Notes: a model not told the origin generated them from the letters alone. Positions 10,600-20,283 are shown, counted from the first letter of the stretch. The stretch: DNA of 64,000 bases from Bradyrhizobium quebecense (GCF_013373795.3 NZ_CP088022.1:2418001-2482000); one strand, 5' to 3'. Made by a program: numbers and translations.

Positions 10600-11050
10600 T
10601 GAGCCTCTGGTCGAAACCGCCGTTCGGCATCGCAGGTAAAAGGCTGTCGCGTTCGGCCCCGAAACGGCTCGCTTTTCTATAAAGCTCGGGGGCTCTGGCT
10701 AACGCTGACGGACGGCAAACCTGACGAATCGCGTTTCGATCCGAGGGCCGCGTTGCCCGCAACATAGGGGCGAAAGCGGTAAAGTCAATCTTGGAACCAG
10801 CCGATAGCCGAAAAAGCTTAACGTTTTCGCCAAAATAAGCGCCGCTTCCGTCATTTGGCGGTCAAATGAATCACTGGCCCCGTGTCTGATAGCAAGGCCT
10901 CCGAGGAGGCGTCCGCGCTGTTTTCACCCGGTACTCGCCGAGCGTCAGACCCTCGGGCTGGCGCGAATCCGGCTTACGGGATGGCGGCGCCTTAGTAACC
11001 CGCAAGAGCGCGGTTGAGCCGGTCAGCCGGGATTACCGCTCTCCGCGCGC
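10600..11050. other. 451-bp intergenic region, helicase leader
   Basis: No convincing gene is seen. The region is upstream of the rhlE-type gene and downstream of the AraC gene, so it holds the helicase promoter and perhaps a long 5' leader. It has the dyad TCATTTG-N5-CAAATGA at 10851-10869 and a small stem GCCTCC/GGAGGC at 10897-10910. Confidence 0.6.
10851..10869. promoter_or_regulatory. Operator-like dyad TCATTTG-N5-CAAATGA
   Basis: A perfect 7-bp inverted repeat with a 5-bp spacer, about 250 bp upstream of the helicase start codon. Shape and size suit a dimeric regulator. Which protein binds it, and which gene it serves, cannot be told from the sequence. Confidence 0.4.
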
Positions 11051-12004
11051 TCAGGCCGGCCGCGCCCTGTAATCGCCCGGGGTCATCGATTCGGATGCAT
11101 TGAAGAGGCGGTAGAACGTCGCGAGACTCTCGAAGCCGCAGGCAAACGCGACCTCGGCGATCGTCTGCCCGGACTGCTCGCGGAGCAGGCGGCGGCTTTG
11201 CGCGAGCCGAAGCGCGGTGACGGTCTCCGAGAAGCTCATCTCAGTCTCCTCGAACAGGATGTGCAGGTGACGCACCGAGATGCCGAGCAGGCCGGCAATC
11301 AGGGTTGGCGTCAGCGCCGCGTTCGCGAGATGCCGCCGGATCAGGCGGCGAGCCAGCGACAGATGGGCGCTTCGCAGGGCCTGCTGTGCGAGCCGGCTCT
11401 TTGGCCGCATGATGCCGCGCTCGATCAGCGCGATGTGGGCGAGCGCCTGCACCATCGGGGCCGTGTCCGCCGCGGTGGCGTCATGGCCTTCGACGAGGTC
11501 GCGGAAGCAGGATTCCAGCAGGGGCCGCAGCGCGGTCTCATCCTGCATGGGCCTCGGGACCAGTTCGCCGAGCTCGGCACCCGGTGGGACGATGTTCGTC
11601 ACCGGGATCTTGATGATGCGCAGGTGGAAGCCGTCATCGTGCAGCGGAACGGTGCGATAGGGCAGGTCCGAATAGCTGGTCGCGAACATGCCGTCGCGCA
11701 CCGCGAATTCATCGAGCCGCGCGCCGCCGAACCAGCCGCCACCGCCGAGTTGCTGGTAGATGCACAGGCTGTCGCTGCGCGCGTCTGCGATGTCGCCGGC
11801 GCGCCGCTCGACGCGGTAGGGCGAGGCACGCAGCTCGACCAGCCCGGCATCGCCGAGCTGGCGCAGCGAGAATTCGCCGAAGAAGTCGCGGCGTTGCTCG
11901 GGTTCTAGTTCCGCGGTGACGCCGAACAACCCTTTGGCGCGCACCTCGCGCCAATAGTCGAAGCGATCCCGGGGATCGACTTGCTCAGTGGACCATGTGT
12001 ACAC
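11051..12004 (-). CDS. AraC-family transcriptional regulator
   Basis: Two-part regulator. The N-terminal 190 residues form an AraC-binding-like sensor domain (YTWSTEQVDPRDRFDYWREV at the start). The last 100 residues hold two helix-turn-helix motifs, ending in the family signature AEVAFACGFESLATFYRLFN and SMTPGDYRA. The reading frame is open to 12136, but the GTG at 12004 begins at the conserved N-terminus and has AGGGG eight bases upstream, giving 317 residues. It is divergent from the caspase-like gene 249 bp away, which it might control. The ligand is unknown. Confidence 0.87.
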   Translation of the reverse strand: MYTWSTEQVDPRDRFDYWREVRAKGLFGVTAELEPEQRRDFFGEFSLRQLGDAGLVELRASPYRVERRAGDIADARSDSLCIYQQLGGGGWFGGARLDEFAVRDGMFATSYSDLPYRTVPLHDDGFHLRIIKIPVTNIVPPGAELGELVPRPMQDETALRPLLESCFRDLVEGHDATAADTAPMVQALAHIALIERGIMRPKSRLAQQALRSAHLSLARRLIRRHLANAALTPTLIAGLLGISVRHLHILFEETEMSFSETVTALRLAQSRRLLREQSGQTIAEVAFACGFESLATFYRLFNASESMTPGDYRARPA

Positions 12005-12253
12005 GGAAAAGCCCCTGGAATGCCCTTGGGACGTGCGGATAGCTCGCGCCGGATGGAAGCTGGAATCTATCACGCGGGTCGTAAAAAGAAACTTGACCTG
12101 GGACGGACGGGACGCCCCATGGTGGCCGAGAGGCACGCCATGGGGCGGTCACAACGGCCATCCGGCGTCGGCCTTGAACCGGCCAAACGGCTGATCCGAC
12201 TATTAGGCGGCGGTCGCACGAGCGGCGCACTTGTCGTGCAGGCGGGAATTGGG

Positions 12254-13750
12254 ATGAAGAGCTGGCTTTCGAGACTTTCAGCGGCCCTGTTGGCGGTCGC
12301 ATTTATCGCGTCGGCGGCGCCCGCCCAGGCTGAAAGGCGCGTCGCGCTGGTGATCGGCAACAATGATTACAGGAACGTGCCCAAACTGCAGAAGGCGGTC
12401 AACGACGCCCGCACCATGGGCGACACGCTGAAGCAGCTCGGTTTCAACGTCATGGTGGCGGAGAATTTGAACCGGCAGGCGTTCTCCGAGACGCTGCTCG
12501 CTTTCGACCGCGCCGTAGAACCCGGCGACACCGCGTTCTTCTTCTATGCCGGTCACGGCTTTGAGATCGCGGGTCAGAATTTCCTGCTGCCGACCGACGT
12601 GCCGGCCGCCACCGAGGGGCAGGAGGAGCTGGTGCGCGACGCTTCGGTTCTCGCCGACCGCATCATCGAGCGGTTGCAGAACAAGAAGGCGCGGACCTCG
12701 ATCCTGGTGTTCGACGCCTGCCGCAACAATCCGTTCGAGCGCGCCGGCACGCGCGCCGTTGCCGGCGGCGGTGGCCTCGCGCCGATGACGCAGCTGCCCG
12801 AAGGCGTGTTCTCGGTGTTTTCGGCGGGGCCGCGTCAGACCGCGCTCGACCGGCTCTCGAACGACGACGCCAATCCCAATTCGGTGTTCACGCGAACCTT
12901 TGCCAGGGAGCTGCTGCAGCCCGGTGAAAATCTGGTGCAGGTTGCCCAGCGTACGCGGCGCCTGGTCAGCGAGATGGCCGAGACCGTGAAGCACAAGCAG
13001 ATCCCGGTCTATTTCGACCAGATGGTGGACGACGTCTTCCTGAACGGGATCGCCAAGGGGCAGGCCGAGGCGGCCAAGCCGTCGGCTCCGCCGCAGCAGG
13101 TGGCCGCGCTGCCGCCGGTCTCGGTACCGAAGCTGCCGAAGGAGGACTCGATCAACGCGCCGATCGCGAGCTTCTCGCGGCACAATGGCGGCTGGACCGT
13201 CGTGTTCTCGATCGCCGATCCGACGCTCGGCATCTCCTGGCGGATCGGCGACAGCGGCGATTTCCGCGAAACCGGCTTCATGGACACGCTCGATCCGCGT
13301 ACGCGCAAGCGGGTGCCCAATCCATCGATCGAGCTGCCGGCCGATGCGCCGGCGGCCACGATCGAGCTTCGCTATGTCGATACGCAGGGCGAGATGCAGG
13401 GGCCATTCCCGATCAAGTTCGATCCCGACGCCGCGCTGATCCGCGACCAGCGCAAGATCCTCGACATGACCGCGACGAGCTGGCTGTCGTTCCGCGAGTT
13501 CAACGGGCTGCTCGTCTACTATACGCACCTGATGTCGTATCGCTGTGCGATCCGCGAGGTGCGGATCGGCATCGACACTGCGGTGCCGGACAAGGTGTTG
13601 AAGATGCCGCCCTGCAATCAGCGCGATCCGAGCGCGATCCCGTCCGACGCTCAGCCCTATCTGAAGCTCGCGCCGCAGACCAAATCGGTCTCGGTGGAGC
13701 TGACCTATCGCGACGGCAGCGTGTCGGAAATCAAGACGTTCAGGCGATAG
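12254..13750 (+). CDS. Secreted caspase-family (C14) protein
   Basis: Residues 1-26 are a signal peptide (cleavage after APAQA), so the protein is exported. Residues 28-250 form a peptidase C14 caspase-like domain that begins RVALVIGNNDYRNVPKL. The catalytic dyad is His101 in YAGHGFE and Cys156 in DACRNNPF. The C-terminal 220 residues are a beta-rich region of unknown function. The ATG at 12254 is chosen because the signal peptide starts there. Rhizobia carry many such metacaspase-like proteins; substrates are not known. Confidence 0.87.
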   Translation: MKSWLSRLSAALLAVAFIASAAPAQAERRVALVIGNNDYRNVPKLQKAVNDARTMGDTLKQLGFNVMVAENLNRQAFSETLLAFDRAVEPGDTAFFFYAGHGFEIAGQNFLLPTDVPAATEGQEELVRDASVLADRIIERLQNKKARTSILVFDACRNNPFERAGTRAVAGGGGLAPMTQLPEGVFSVFSAGPRQTALDRLSNDDANPNSVFTRTFARELLQPGENLVQVAQRTRRLVSEMAETVKHKQIPVYFDQMVDDVFLNGIAKGQAEAAKPSAPPQQVAALPPVSVPKLPKEDSINAPIASFSRHNGGWTVVFSIADPTLGISWRIGDSGDFRETGFMDTLDPRTRKRVPNPSIELPADAPAATIELRYVDTQGEMQGPFPIKFDPDAALIRDQRKILDMTATSWLSFREFNGLLVYYTHLMSYRCAIREVRIGIDTAVPDKVLKMPPCNQRDPSAIPSDAQPYLKLAPQTKSVSVELTYRDGSVSEIKTFRR

Positions 13751-13811
13751 CACAGCATCCTTGTCATCCGGTCTGCGTTACAGTCGGCGAGGCAGCGATA
13801 AGGACGGCATC

Positions 13812-15056
13812 ATGGATGCAGGCAATCCGGCAACGGCGAAGACGCGTCGGATGAAGGTGCGCTGCTGCGTCGTCGGCGGCGGGCCGGCCGGCATGATGCT
13901 CGGCTATCTGCTCGGACGCGCCGGGATCGATGTCGTGGTGCTGGAGAAGCACGCCGATTTCTTCCGCGACTTCCGCGGCGATACGGTGCATCCGTCGACC
14001 CTGCAGGTGATGGACGAGCTCGGCCTGATCGACGGCTTCCTGAAGCTGCCGCACCAGGACATCCAGAAGCTCGAGGGGATGTTCGGCGGCACCTCGGTGC
14101 GGATCGCCGACCTCAGCCGCCTCAGCGTCAAATATCCTTTCATCGCGATGATGCCGCAGTGGGACTTCCTCAGCTTTCTGCGCGAGAGCGGCAAGCGTTT
14201 CCCCTCGCTGCAGGTTTTGATGAGCGCCGAGGCAACCGACCTGATCCGGCGCGGCGACGCTGTTGCAGGCGTCCGCGTGAAAACGCCTGATGGCCCCATC
14301 GAGATCGAGGCTGATCTCACGATCGGCTGCGACGGCCGCCATTCGATCGTGCGCGAGCATGCCGGCCTCGACGTCGAGGAGATCGGCGCGCCGATGGACG
14401 TGCTGTGGTTTCGCGTCGGGCGGCGTCGGGACGAGACCGAGAATCTGTTCGCCCGCATCGACGACGGCAAGATGATGGTGACGTTTGATCGCGGCGACTA
14501 TTGGCAATGCGCCTATGTGATCGCCAAGGGACAATACGAGGCCGTGAAGGCGAGGGGATTGCCGGCGCTGCTCGACGATGTGCTGCGGCTCGCGCCGATC
14601 CTCAAGGCCGGCATTGCCGACGTGAAGAGTTTTGACGACGTCAAGCTGCTTACGGTTGCGATCAATCGCCTGACGCGCTGGACCCGTCCTGGCCTGCTCT
14701 GTATCGGCGACGCCGCGCACGCGATGTCGCCGATCGGCGGCGTCGGCGTCAACCTCGCGGTACAGGACGCAGTCGCGACCGCCAACATCCTGGCGGCGAA
14801 GCTCGTACAAGGCTGTCCGTCGGAGGACGAACTCGATGCGGTGCGGCGTCGCCGCGAATTCCCGGTGCGGGTGACGCAACGCATGCAGGTAATCGCGCAG
14901 AACAACATCATCAGCACCGCGCTGAAGGGTGGCGATCAGCCGGTGCCGCTCGCGTTGCGGTTGATCACCGCGATGCCCTGGCTACAAGGGCTGACGGCGC
15001 GTCTTGTCGCGATCGGGGTGCGGCCGGAGCACGTGCACTCGCCGGCGGCGGGCTGA
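13812..15056 (+). CDS. FAD-dependent monooxygenase (PHBH/UbiH fold)
   Basis: Flavoprotein hydroxylase of 414 residues. The FAD-binding CCVVGGGPAGMMLGYLLGRAG lies near the N-terminus, the DG motif in TIGCDGRHSIVREHAG, and the GD motif in CIGDAAHAMSPIGGVGVNLA. The start is the ATG at 13812; a longer frame exists, but this ATG precedes the conserved nucleotide-binding strand by 20 residues. It probably hydroxylates an aromatic substrate using NAD(P)H and oxygen. No pathway partner lies beside it, so the substrate is unknown. Confidence 0.88.
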   Translation: MDAGNPATAKTRRMKVRCCVVGGGPAGMMLGYLLGRAGIDVVVLEKHADFFRDFRGDTVHPSTLQVMDELGLIDGFLKLPHQDIQKLEGMFGGTSVRIADLSRLSVKYPFIAMMPQWDFLSFLRESGKRFPSLQVLMSAEATDLIRRGDAVAGVRVKTPDGPIEIEADLTIGCDGRHSIVREHAGLDVEEIGAPMDVLWFRVGRRRDETENLFARIDDGKMMVTFDRGDYWQCAYVIAKGQYEAVKARGLPALLDDVLRLAPILKAGIADVKSFDDVKLLTVAINRLTRWTRPGLLCIGDAAHAMSPIGGVGVNLAVQDAVATANILAAKLVQGCPSEDELDAVRRRREFPVRVTQRMQVIAQNNIISTALKGGDQPVPLALRLITAMPWLQGLTARLVAIGVRPEHVHSPAAG

Positions 15057-15095
15057 CAGGCGTCGCGCGCAGGAAGGGAATTTTCAAGGATAACA

Positions 15096-15110
15096 GCTCC
15101 TTAAAGGAGC
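15096..15110. promoter_or_regulatory. Short palindrome in the omp leader
   Basis: GCTCCTT-A-AAGGAGC is a perfect 7-bp dyad about 145 bp before the start of the outer-membrane protein gene and 40 bp after the monooxygenase stop. It could be an operator or a weak stem-loop. Only the symmetry is observed. Confidence 0.3.
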
Positions 15111-15254
15111 CGTTAGAAGTTGCGTGATTGCAACAGACAGACATGATTCGCAACCGGCGCACATGGATTCTGCGCGCCCGGTTCCCGCGGTTTGCTTTTG
15201 GTAAGGGTCTCTCTGGGAAAGCTCGTCTCCATCAGACAATTTGGGGATGCCACC

Positions 15255-16031
15255 ATGTCTCATGCCAAATTCATTGCCGCGCTGACCGTGACCACGGCGC
15301 TCGGCGTCGGTGGTGCGTCGGCCGCCGACCTTGCCGCCCGTCCGTACACCAAGGCGCCGGCCTATGTGGAAACGGTCTACAACTGGTCCGGCTTCTACAT
15401 TGGCGGCCATCTCGGCGGCGCCTGGACCAACGAGCAGTGGGTCAACAGCGCGAACACGACGGCGTTCGGCGATCTCGCGCCCGGCCAGGGCTTTCGGCAG
15501 CGTGGCTCGGGCTTCATGGGTGGCGGTCAGATCGGCTACAACTGGCAGGCCAACAACTTCGTGTTCGGCGTCGAGGGCACGATCACCGGGCTCGACAATT
15601 CCGGCCGCGTCACCAACACGGTGTTCGGCGTCGGCCGCGACGATCAATTCAGTTGGCGGTCGAACGCCATGGCAACGATCGTCGGTCGTGCCGGCTACGC
15701 GATCCAGAACAACCTGCTCTATTTCAAGGGCGGCTATGCTGGCGTGAACAACCGCCTGTCCGTCGTCGACAACCTTCCGCCGTCAACCGGCTCCGGCAGC
15801 CAGACCCATTGGGCCAGCGGCTGGACGGTCGGCGCCGGCTGGGAATACGGCATCACCCGCAACTGGACCATCGGCGTCGAATACAACTACGCGGCCTTCG
15901 AGCGTCAGACCTATCAGCTCGCCGGCACCGCCGCGGGCACCTACACGTTCGACGCCAAGCCGCGCGACATCCAATGGGCGGTGGTGCGGATGAACTACAA
16001 GTTCGACGCGCCGGTCATCGCGCGCTACTGA
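15255..16031 (+). CDS. Omp31-like outer-membrane beta-barrel protein
   Basis: Residues 1-23 are a signal peptide and the mature protein begins ADLAARPYTKAP, the standard start of rhizobial Omp31/Omp25-like barrels. Then come WSGFYIGGHLGGAW and repeated amphipathic strands, ending in an aromatic-rich last strand (VRMNYKFDAPVIARY). The ATG at 15255 follows TTGGGGATG and begins the signal peptide. There are 258 residues. A strong terminator follows. A paralogue with the same mature start lies inverted at 17076. Confidence 0.9.
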   Translation: MSHAKFIAALTVTTALGVGGASAADLAARPYTKAPAYVETVYNWSGFYIGGHLGGAWTNEQWVNSANTTAFGDLAPGQGFRQRGSGFMGGGQIGYNWQANNFVFGVEGTITGLDNSGRVTNTVFGVGRDDQFSWRSNAMATIVGRAGYAIQNNLLYFKGGYAGVNNRLSVVDNLPPSTGSGSQTHWASGWTVGAGWEYGITRNWTIGVEYNYAAFERQTYQLAGTAAGTYTFDAKPRDIQWAVVRMNYKFDAPVIARY

Positions 16032-16054
16032 ACGACACTGAGGCGAACAGGATG

Positions 16055-16084
16055 CAGGAGCCCCGGCAAATGCCGGGGCTCCTG
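16055..16084 (+). terminator. Terminator after the first omp gene
   Basis: A 14-bp perfect stem (CAGGAGCCCCGGCA at 16055-16068 with its complement at 16071-16084) has a tiny loop and is followed by TGTTTC. It lies 24 bp after the omp stop and 22 bp before the end of the opposing SDR gene, so it may serve both. Confidence 0.85.
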
Positions 16085-16105
16085 TGTTTCATGGATCCTG
16101 TGTTT

Positions 16106-16876
16106 TCAGGCCATCACCGAATAGCCGCCGTCGACGGGGATCGCGGTGCCGGTGATGAAGTCCGACGCCGGCGAGGCCAGGAACACGGCGATGCCCGCGA
16201 AGTCGTCGATGGCTCCCCAGCGGGCCGCCGGCGTGCGTGCGAGCACGCGTTCATGCAGCCCGGCGACCTGCTCGCGCGCGCCCTTCGTCAGATCGGTGTC
16301 GATCCAGCCGGGAAGGATGGCGTTGACCTGGATGTTGTCGGGGGCCCAGGCGTTGGCGCAGGCGCGGGTGTACTGCACGATGCCGCCCTTGCTTGCAGCA
16401 TAGGCCGCAGCGAAGCTCGCGCCGAAGATCGACATCATCGAGCCGATATTGATGATCTTGCCGTGGCCCGAGGCCTTGAGCGACGGATAGGCCGCCTTCG
16501 AGCACAGGAAGGCGCTGGTGAGGTTGGTGTCGATCACCTTGCTCCACTCGTCGAGCTCGAGCTCGTGCGGCGGCTTGCGGATGCTCATGCCGGCGTTGTT
16601 GACGAGGATGTCGATCCGGCCGAGCTCGCCGGTGACCCGCTCGACCATCGCGGTGACCGCGGCCTTGTCGGTGACGTCGGTTGCCACCGCGATCGCCTTG
16701 ACGCCGCGCTTGCCGAGATCCTCGACGGCGGCTTTCGATTTCGCCTCGTTGCGGCCGACCACGGCAACCGCCGCGCCGGCATCCGCCAGGCCGCGCGCCA
16801 TCCCGAGCCCGATGCCGCCATTGCCGCCGGTGACGATCGCGACCCGGCCAGAGAGATCAAACTGTCCGTTTTTCAT
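16106..16876 (-). CDS. Short-chain dehydrogenase/reductase
   Basis: NAD(P)-dependent oxidoreductase of 256 residues. The cofactor motif GGNGGIGLGMARGLADAG is near the N-terminus, NNAG follows in ILVNNAGMSIRK, and the active site is Ser in IINIGSMMS with YAASK (Tyr-x-x-x-Lys) downstream. The C-terminus ends in GTAIPVDGGYSVMA as in FabG-like enzymes. The ATG at 16876 is used because upstream codons lack homology. It lies alone between the two omp genes. The substrate is unknown. Confidence 0.88.
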   Translation of the reverse strand: MKNGQFDLSGRVAIVTGGNGGIGLGMARGLADAGAAVAVVGRNEAKSKAAVEDLGKRGVKAIAVATDVTDKAAVTAMVERVTGELGRIDILVNNAGMSIRKPPHELELDEWSKVIDTNLTSAFLCSKAAYPSLKASGHGKIINIGSMMSIFGASFAAAYAASKGGIVQYTRACANAWAPDNIQVNAILPGWIDTDLTKGAREQVAGLHERVLARTPAARWGAIDDFAGIAVFLASPASDFITGTAIPVDGGYSVMA

Positions 16877-17012
16877 TGTTGTTGTCCGCTGTGGTTTGAA
16901 TCCGGTCGCGAGAGTGCCCGATCGCCACGGCGCTGACCAGATCGGGCGCGGCCGGTCGGCCCTGCACCGCGAGGCGTTCGCGCGAGATTGTTCTTGAAGG
17001 TGTTCAGGCAAC

Positions 17013-17042
17013 AAAAAAGCCCCGGACAATGCCGGGGCTTTT
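17013..17042 (-). terminator. Intrinsic terminator of the second omp gene
   Basis: An 11-bp stem (17015-17025 with 17032-17042, core AGCCCCGG) has a 6-nt loop, and on the minus strand runs into a T tract. It follows the omp stop by 33 bp. Its core is nearly the same as the terminator at 16055. Confidence 0.88.
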
Positions 17043-17075
17043 CGTCTGCTATGTCAGCAGGGATCAGTACTCAGC

Positions 17076-17867
17076 TCAGTACTTGGCGACGACCGGACCG
17101 GTCCAGTTGAAGCGGTAGACCAGCGAGGTGCTGATGGTCTGGACGAGCGGCTTGAAGGTGATGTCGCGGCCGTTCGAGATGTTGGTGACGTCGGCGAGTT
17201 CCGAGATGTTCTTGCTGTCGTAGTAGGCAGCACGGTACTCGGTCTTCATGAACCAGCCCGGCGCGGTGATGCCGAAGATGTTCAGGTTGTTCTCGACACC
17301 GCCGCCGACGAACCAGCCGCTGCGATCGAAGCCGTCGGTGTGTCCACCCACCGGGAGAGCAGTGGCGGTGTTGAACAGCGTGGTGCCCTTCCAGTGCGAG
17401 TTGGAATAGCCGGCGTTGACGTAGGACAGAACGTTCGGAGCGACCAGATAACCGAGGCGCGCACCGGCGGCCCAGCTGTAGTCGTTCTTGATGTTGCCGG
17501 CGATTCCGAGGCCCTGATCCTGGATCGTGCCCTTCAGGCTGCCGAACTGGCCGTCGGCGAACACGCCGATCACCCAGCTGTTGGCGGTCTGCCAGTCATA
17601 GCCGGCACCGACGGTGCCGTACCAGCCGTCGCCACCCTGGCGCTGGTTGAAGCCGAGGATCGGTGCGCCCGTGACGGTCGACTGAACGCCGGTGTCAGCG
17701 TCCCAGACGCCGCCGCCGCCGCCGCCGAAGATGTAGAAGCCGGTCCAGCTCGGCGCCACTGCGATCGGGGCCGGAGCCTTGGTGTAGGGGCGGGCGGCCA
17801 AGTCAGCAGCCGACGCGGTACCCGTCATCGCAGCAACCGCGGTCAGAGCGAGCAAAATCTTCTTCAT
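17076..17867 (-). CDS. Omp31-like outer-membrane beta-barrel protein
   Basis: Signal peptide of about 21 residues, then ADLAARPYTKAPAPIAVAPS and WTGFYIFGGGGGG, followed by alternating strands and the final strand LVYRFNWTGPVVAKY. Length is 263 residues. The start is ATG 17867 with GAGGA seven bases upstream; a TTG two codons earlier is less likely. It is a paralogue of the gene at 15255, in the opposite direction, with the SDR gene between. It is probably a monocistronic, abundant surface protein. Confidence 0.9.
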   Translation of the reverse strand: MKKILLALTAVAAMTGTASAADLAARPYTKAPAPIAVAPSWTGFYIFGGGGGGVWDADTGVQSTVTGAPILGFNQRQGGDGWYGTVGAGYDWQTANSWVIGVFADGQFGSLKGTIQDQGLGIAGNIKNDYSWAAGARLGYLVAPNVLSYVNAGYSNSHWKGTTLFNTATALPVGGHTDGFDRSGWFVGGGVENNLNIFGITAPGWFMKTEYRAAYYDSKNISELADVTNISNGRDITFKPLVQTISTSLVYRFNWTGPVVAKY

Positions 17868-18094
17868 ATCCAAATCCTCGACTTTAGCGTTCGATCGGGT
17901 CGCTGACGGGAGCGCGATCGCACCGATTCCCGAAACTCATGTCTGGACTATACGTGGTTCCGCCGGAAATGCTGTTGCGGGTGAGACACAACCGCCCGAA
18001 AACGAAACCGCAGGCACTCTCCGAAAGGGCGAATGAAAACGCCGCCCCAATCTGAGGGCGACCGGAAAACCATTTCAAATCAGTTGGTTGGACC

Positions 18095-20155
18095 CTAAAC
18101 GTCGAGCAGATCGTCGCTCGCGAATTCGGCCTTGTCGGAGATGAAGGCGAAGCGGGCTTCCGCCTTGGTGCCCATCAGCCGCTCGACCGAGTCGGCAGTG
18201 CCCTCGCGATCGTCGGCAAGCAGCACCACGCGAAGCAGCGTGCGCTTGGCCGGATCCATCGTGGTCTCCTTCAGCTGCGCCGGCATCATCTCGCCGAGGC
18301 CCTTGAAGCGATTCACCTCGACCTTGGCATTGGCGTTGAATTCGCTCTTGAGCAACTCTTCCTTGTGGGCGTCGTCGCGGGCGTAAACCGACTTGGTGCC
18401 GTGCTTCAATTTGTAGAGCGGCGGCACCGCCAGATAGAGGTGCCCCTCGTCGATCAGCCGCGGCATCTGCCGGTAGAAGAAGGTGATCAGGAGCGATGCG
18501 ATGTGCGCGCCGTCGACGTCAGCGTCGGTCATGATGATGATGCGCTGATAGCGCAAGTCCTCTTCGCGGTAGTGCGCGAGCGTGCCGCTGCCGATCGCCT
18601 GCACGAGATCGGAGAGCTGCGCGTTGGCGGTCAGCTTGTCCTTGCCGGCAGAGGCGACGTTGAGGATCTTGCCACGCAGCGGCAGCACGGCCTGCGTCTT
18701 GCGATCGCGTGCCTGCTTGGCGCTGCCGCCGGCCGAGTCGCCTTCGACGATGAAGAGTTCGGAGCCTTCGGTGCCGGCATCGGAGCAATCCGCAAGCTTG
18801 CCGGGAAGACGCAGCTTCTTGCCGGCGGTCTTGCGCGCGGTTTCCTTTTCCTGGCGGCGGCGCAGCCGTTCCTCGGCGCGATCGATCACGAAGTCGAGCA
18901 GCCGGTTGGCCTGGTTCGGATTGCCTGACAGCCAGTGGTCGAACGGGTCCTTCATCGCCTGTTCGACGATGCGCTGCGCTTCGGCGGTGGCGAGGCGGTC
19001 CTTGGTTTGGCCCTGGAATTCAGGCTCGCGCACGAACACCGAGAGCATCACGGCCGCGCCCACCATCACATCTTCCGAAGTGATGGAGGCCGCGCGCTTG
19101 CCCTGACCGGCGCGCTCGGCGTGGTCCTTCAGGCCGCGCAGCAGCGCGCTGCGCAGGCCGGATTCATGCGTGCCGCCATCGGGCGTCGGCACCGTGTTGG
19201 TGTAGGACGACAGGAAGCCGTCGGCATCGGCCGTCCAGGCCACCGCCCATTCGCAGGCGCCATGCGCGCCGCTGCGGCCGGACTTGCCGGAGAAGATATC
19301 CTGATGCACCAGCGTGTCGGCATGGATCGCCGCCGCCAGATAGTCCTTCAGGCCGCCAGGGAAGTGAAACTTGGCTTCCGCCGGGACGTCTTCAACGCCT
19401 TTCAGCAGCTCCTGGTCGCAGCGCCAGCGGATTTCGACGCCGCCGAACAGATACGCCTTCGAGCGCGTCATCTTGAACAGACGCTGCGGCTTGAAGGCCG
19501 CCTTGGCGCCGAAAATATCGGTGTCCGGTTTGAAGCGGATGCGCGTGCCGCGGCGGTTGTTGATCTTGCCGAGGTCTTCGAGTTTGCCCTTGGGATGGCC
19601 GCGCTCGAAGGTCATGCGGTGCAGCTGCCCGCTGCGCGCGACCTCGACCTCGAGCCGTGAGGAGAGGGCATTGACCACGGAGACGCCGACACCGTGCAGA
19701 CCGCCCGAGGTCTCGTAGACCTTGGAGTCGAACTTGCCGCCCGAATGCAGCGTGCACATGATGACTTCGAGCGCCGACTTCTTCGGGAATTTCGGATGCG
19801 GATCGACCGGAATGCCGCGGCCATTGTCGGTCACGGTCAGGAAGCCGTCGGTGGTCAACTCCACGTCGATGAAGGTGGCGTGGCCGGCGAGGGCCTCGTC
19901 CATGCAGTTGTCGATCACCTCGGCGAACAGGTGGTGCAGCGCCTTTTCGTCGGTGCCGCCGATATACATGCCGGGCCGCCGGCGGACCGGTTCCAGCCCT
20001 TCCAGCACCTCGATATCAGCCGCCGTATAGCCGGCTTCGGCGCTTCCTGTGGGCCGGGAAGCAGCCTTCGCCGGGGCGCGACCCTTCGGCTCCGGAACGC
20101 CGAACAGATCGTCGGCAGATTTACTTTTGGCGTTCGATTTCAGTGGTTTGGACAT
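18095..20155 (-). CDS. parE: DNA topoisomerase IV subunit B
   Basis: ATPase subunit that with ParC separates daughter chromosomes. The 686-residue protein has the GHKL ATPase domain (VTDNGRGIPVDPHPKFPKKS and GGLHGVGVSVVNALS) and the Toprim domain (ELFIVEGDSAGGSAKQARDR, then DADVDGAHIASLL). The short length and lack of the long GyrB insertion favour ParE. The first 45 residues are a Lys/Ala/Pro-rich extension. ParC is not in the window. Confidence 0.93.
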   Translation of the reverse strand: MSKPLKSNAKSKSADDLFGVPEPKGRAPAKAASRPTGSAEAGYTAADIEVLEGLEPVRRRPGMYIGGTDEKALHHLFAEVIDNCMDEALAGHATFIDVELTTDGFLTVTDNGRGIPVDPHPKFPKKSALEVIMCTLHSGGKFDSKVYETSGGLHGVGVSVVNALSSRLEVEVARSGQLHRMTFERGHPKGKLEDLGKINNRRGTRIRFKPDTDIFGAKAAFKPQRLFKMTRSKAYLFGGVEIRWRCDQELLKGVEDVPAEAKFHFPGGLKDYLAAAIHADTLVHQDIFSGKSGRSGAHGACEWAVAWTADADGFLSSYTNTVPTPDGGTHESGLRSALLRGLKDHAERAGQGKRAASITSEDVMVGAAVMLSVFVREPEFQGQTKDRLATAEAQRIVEQAMKDPFDHWLSGNPNQANRLLDFVIDRAEERLRRRQEKETARKTAGKKLRLPGKLADCSDAGTEGSELFIVEGDSAGGSAKQARDRKTQAVLPLRGKILNVASAGKDKLTANAQLSDLVQAIGSGTLAHYREEDLRYQRIIIMTDADVDGAHIASLLITFFYRQMPRLIDEGHLYLAVPPLYKLKHGTKSVYARDDAHKEELLKSEFNANAKVEVNRFKGLGEMMPAQLKETTMDPAKRTLLRVVLLADDREGTADSVERLMGTKAEARFAFISDKAEFASDDLLDV

Positions 20156-20283
20156 GGTTCTTCAAGTGGCGCGGCGGTCTGGGCGCAGCGAATCGGTTGC
20201 TCTGACTATGCCACGGATGGGCTGCCAAATGGGGGCGGCCGCACCGTTAGGGCCCGGCCGCCTGTGTAGATAGGAGCCTGCGA

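Noticed and set aside
12278..13753. A 491-codon open frame on the minus strand
   Set aside because: It lies antisense to the caspase-like gene, which has a signal peptide and catalytic residues; the antisense product has neither.
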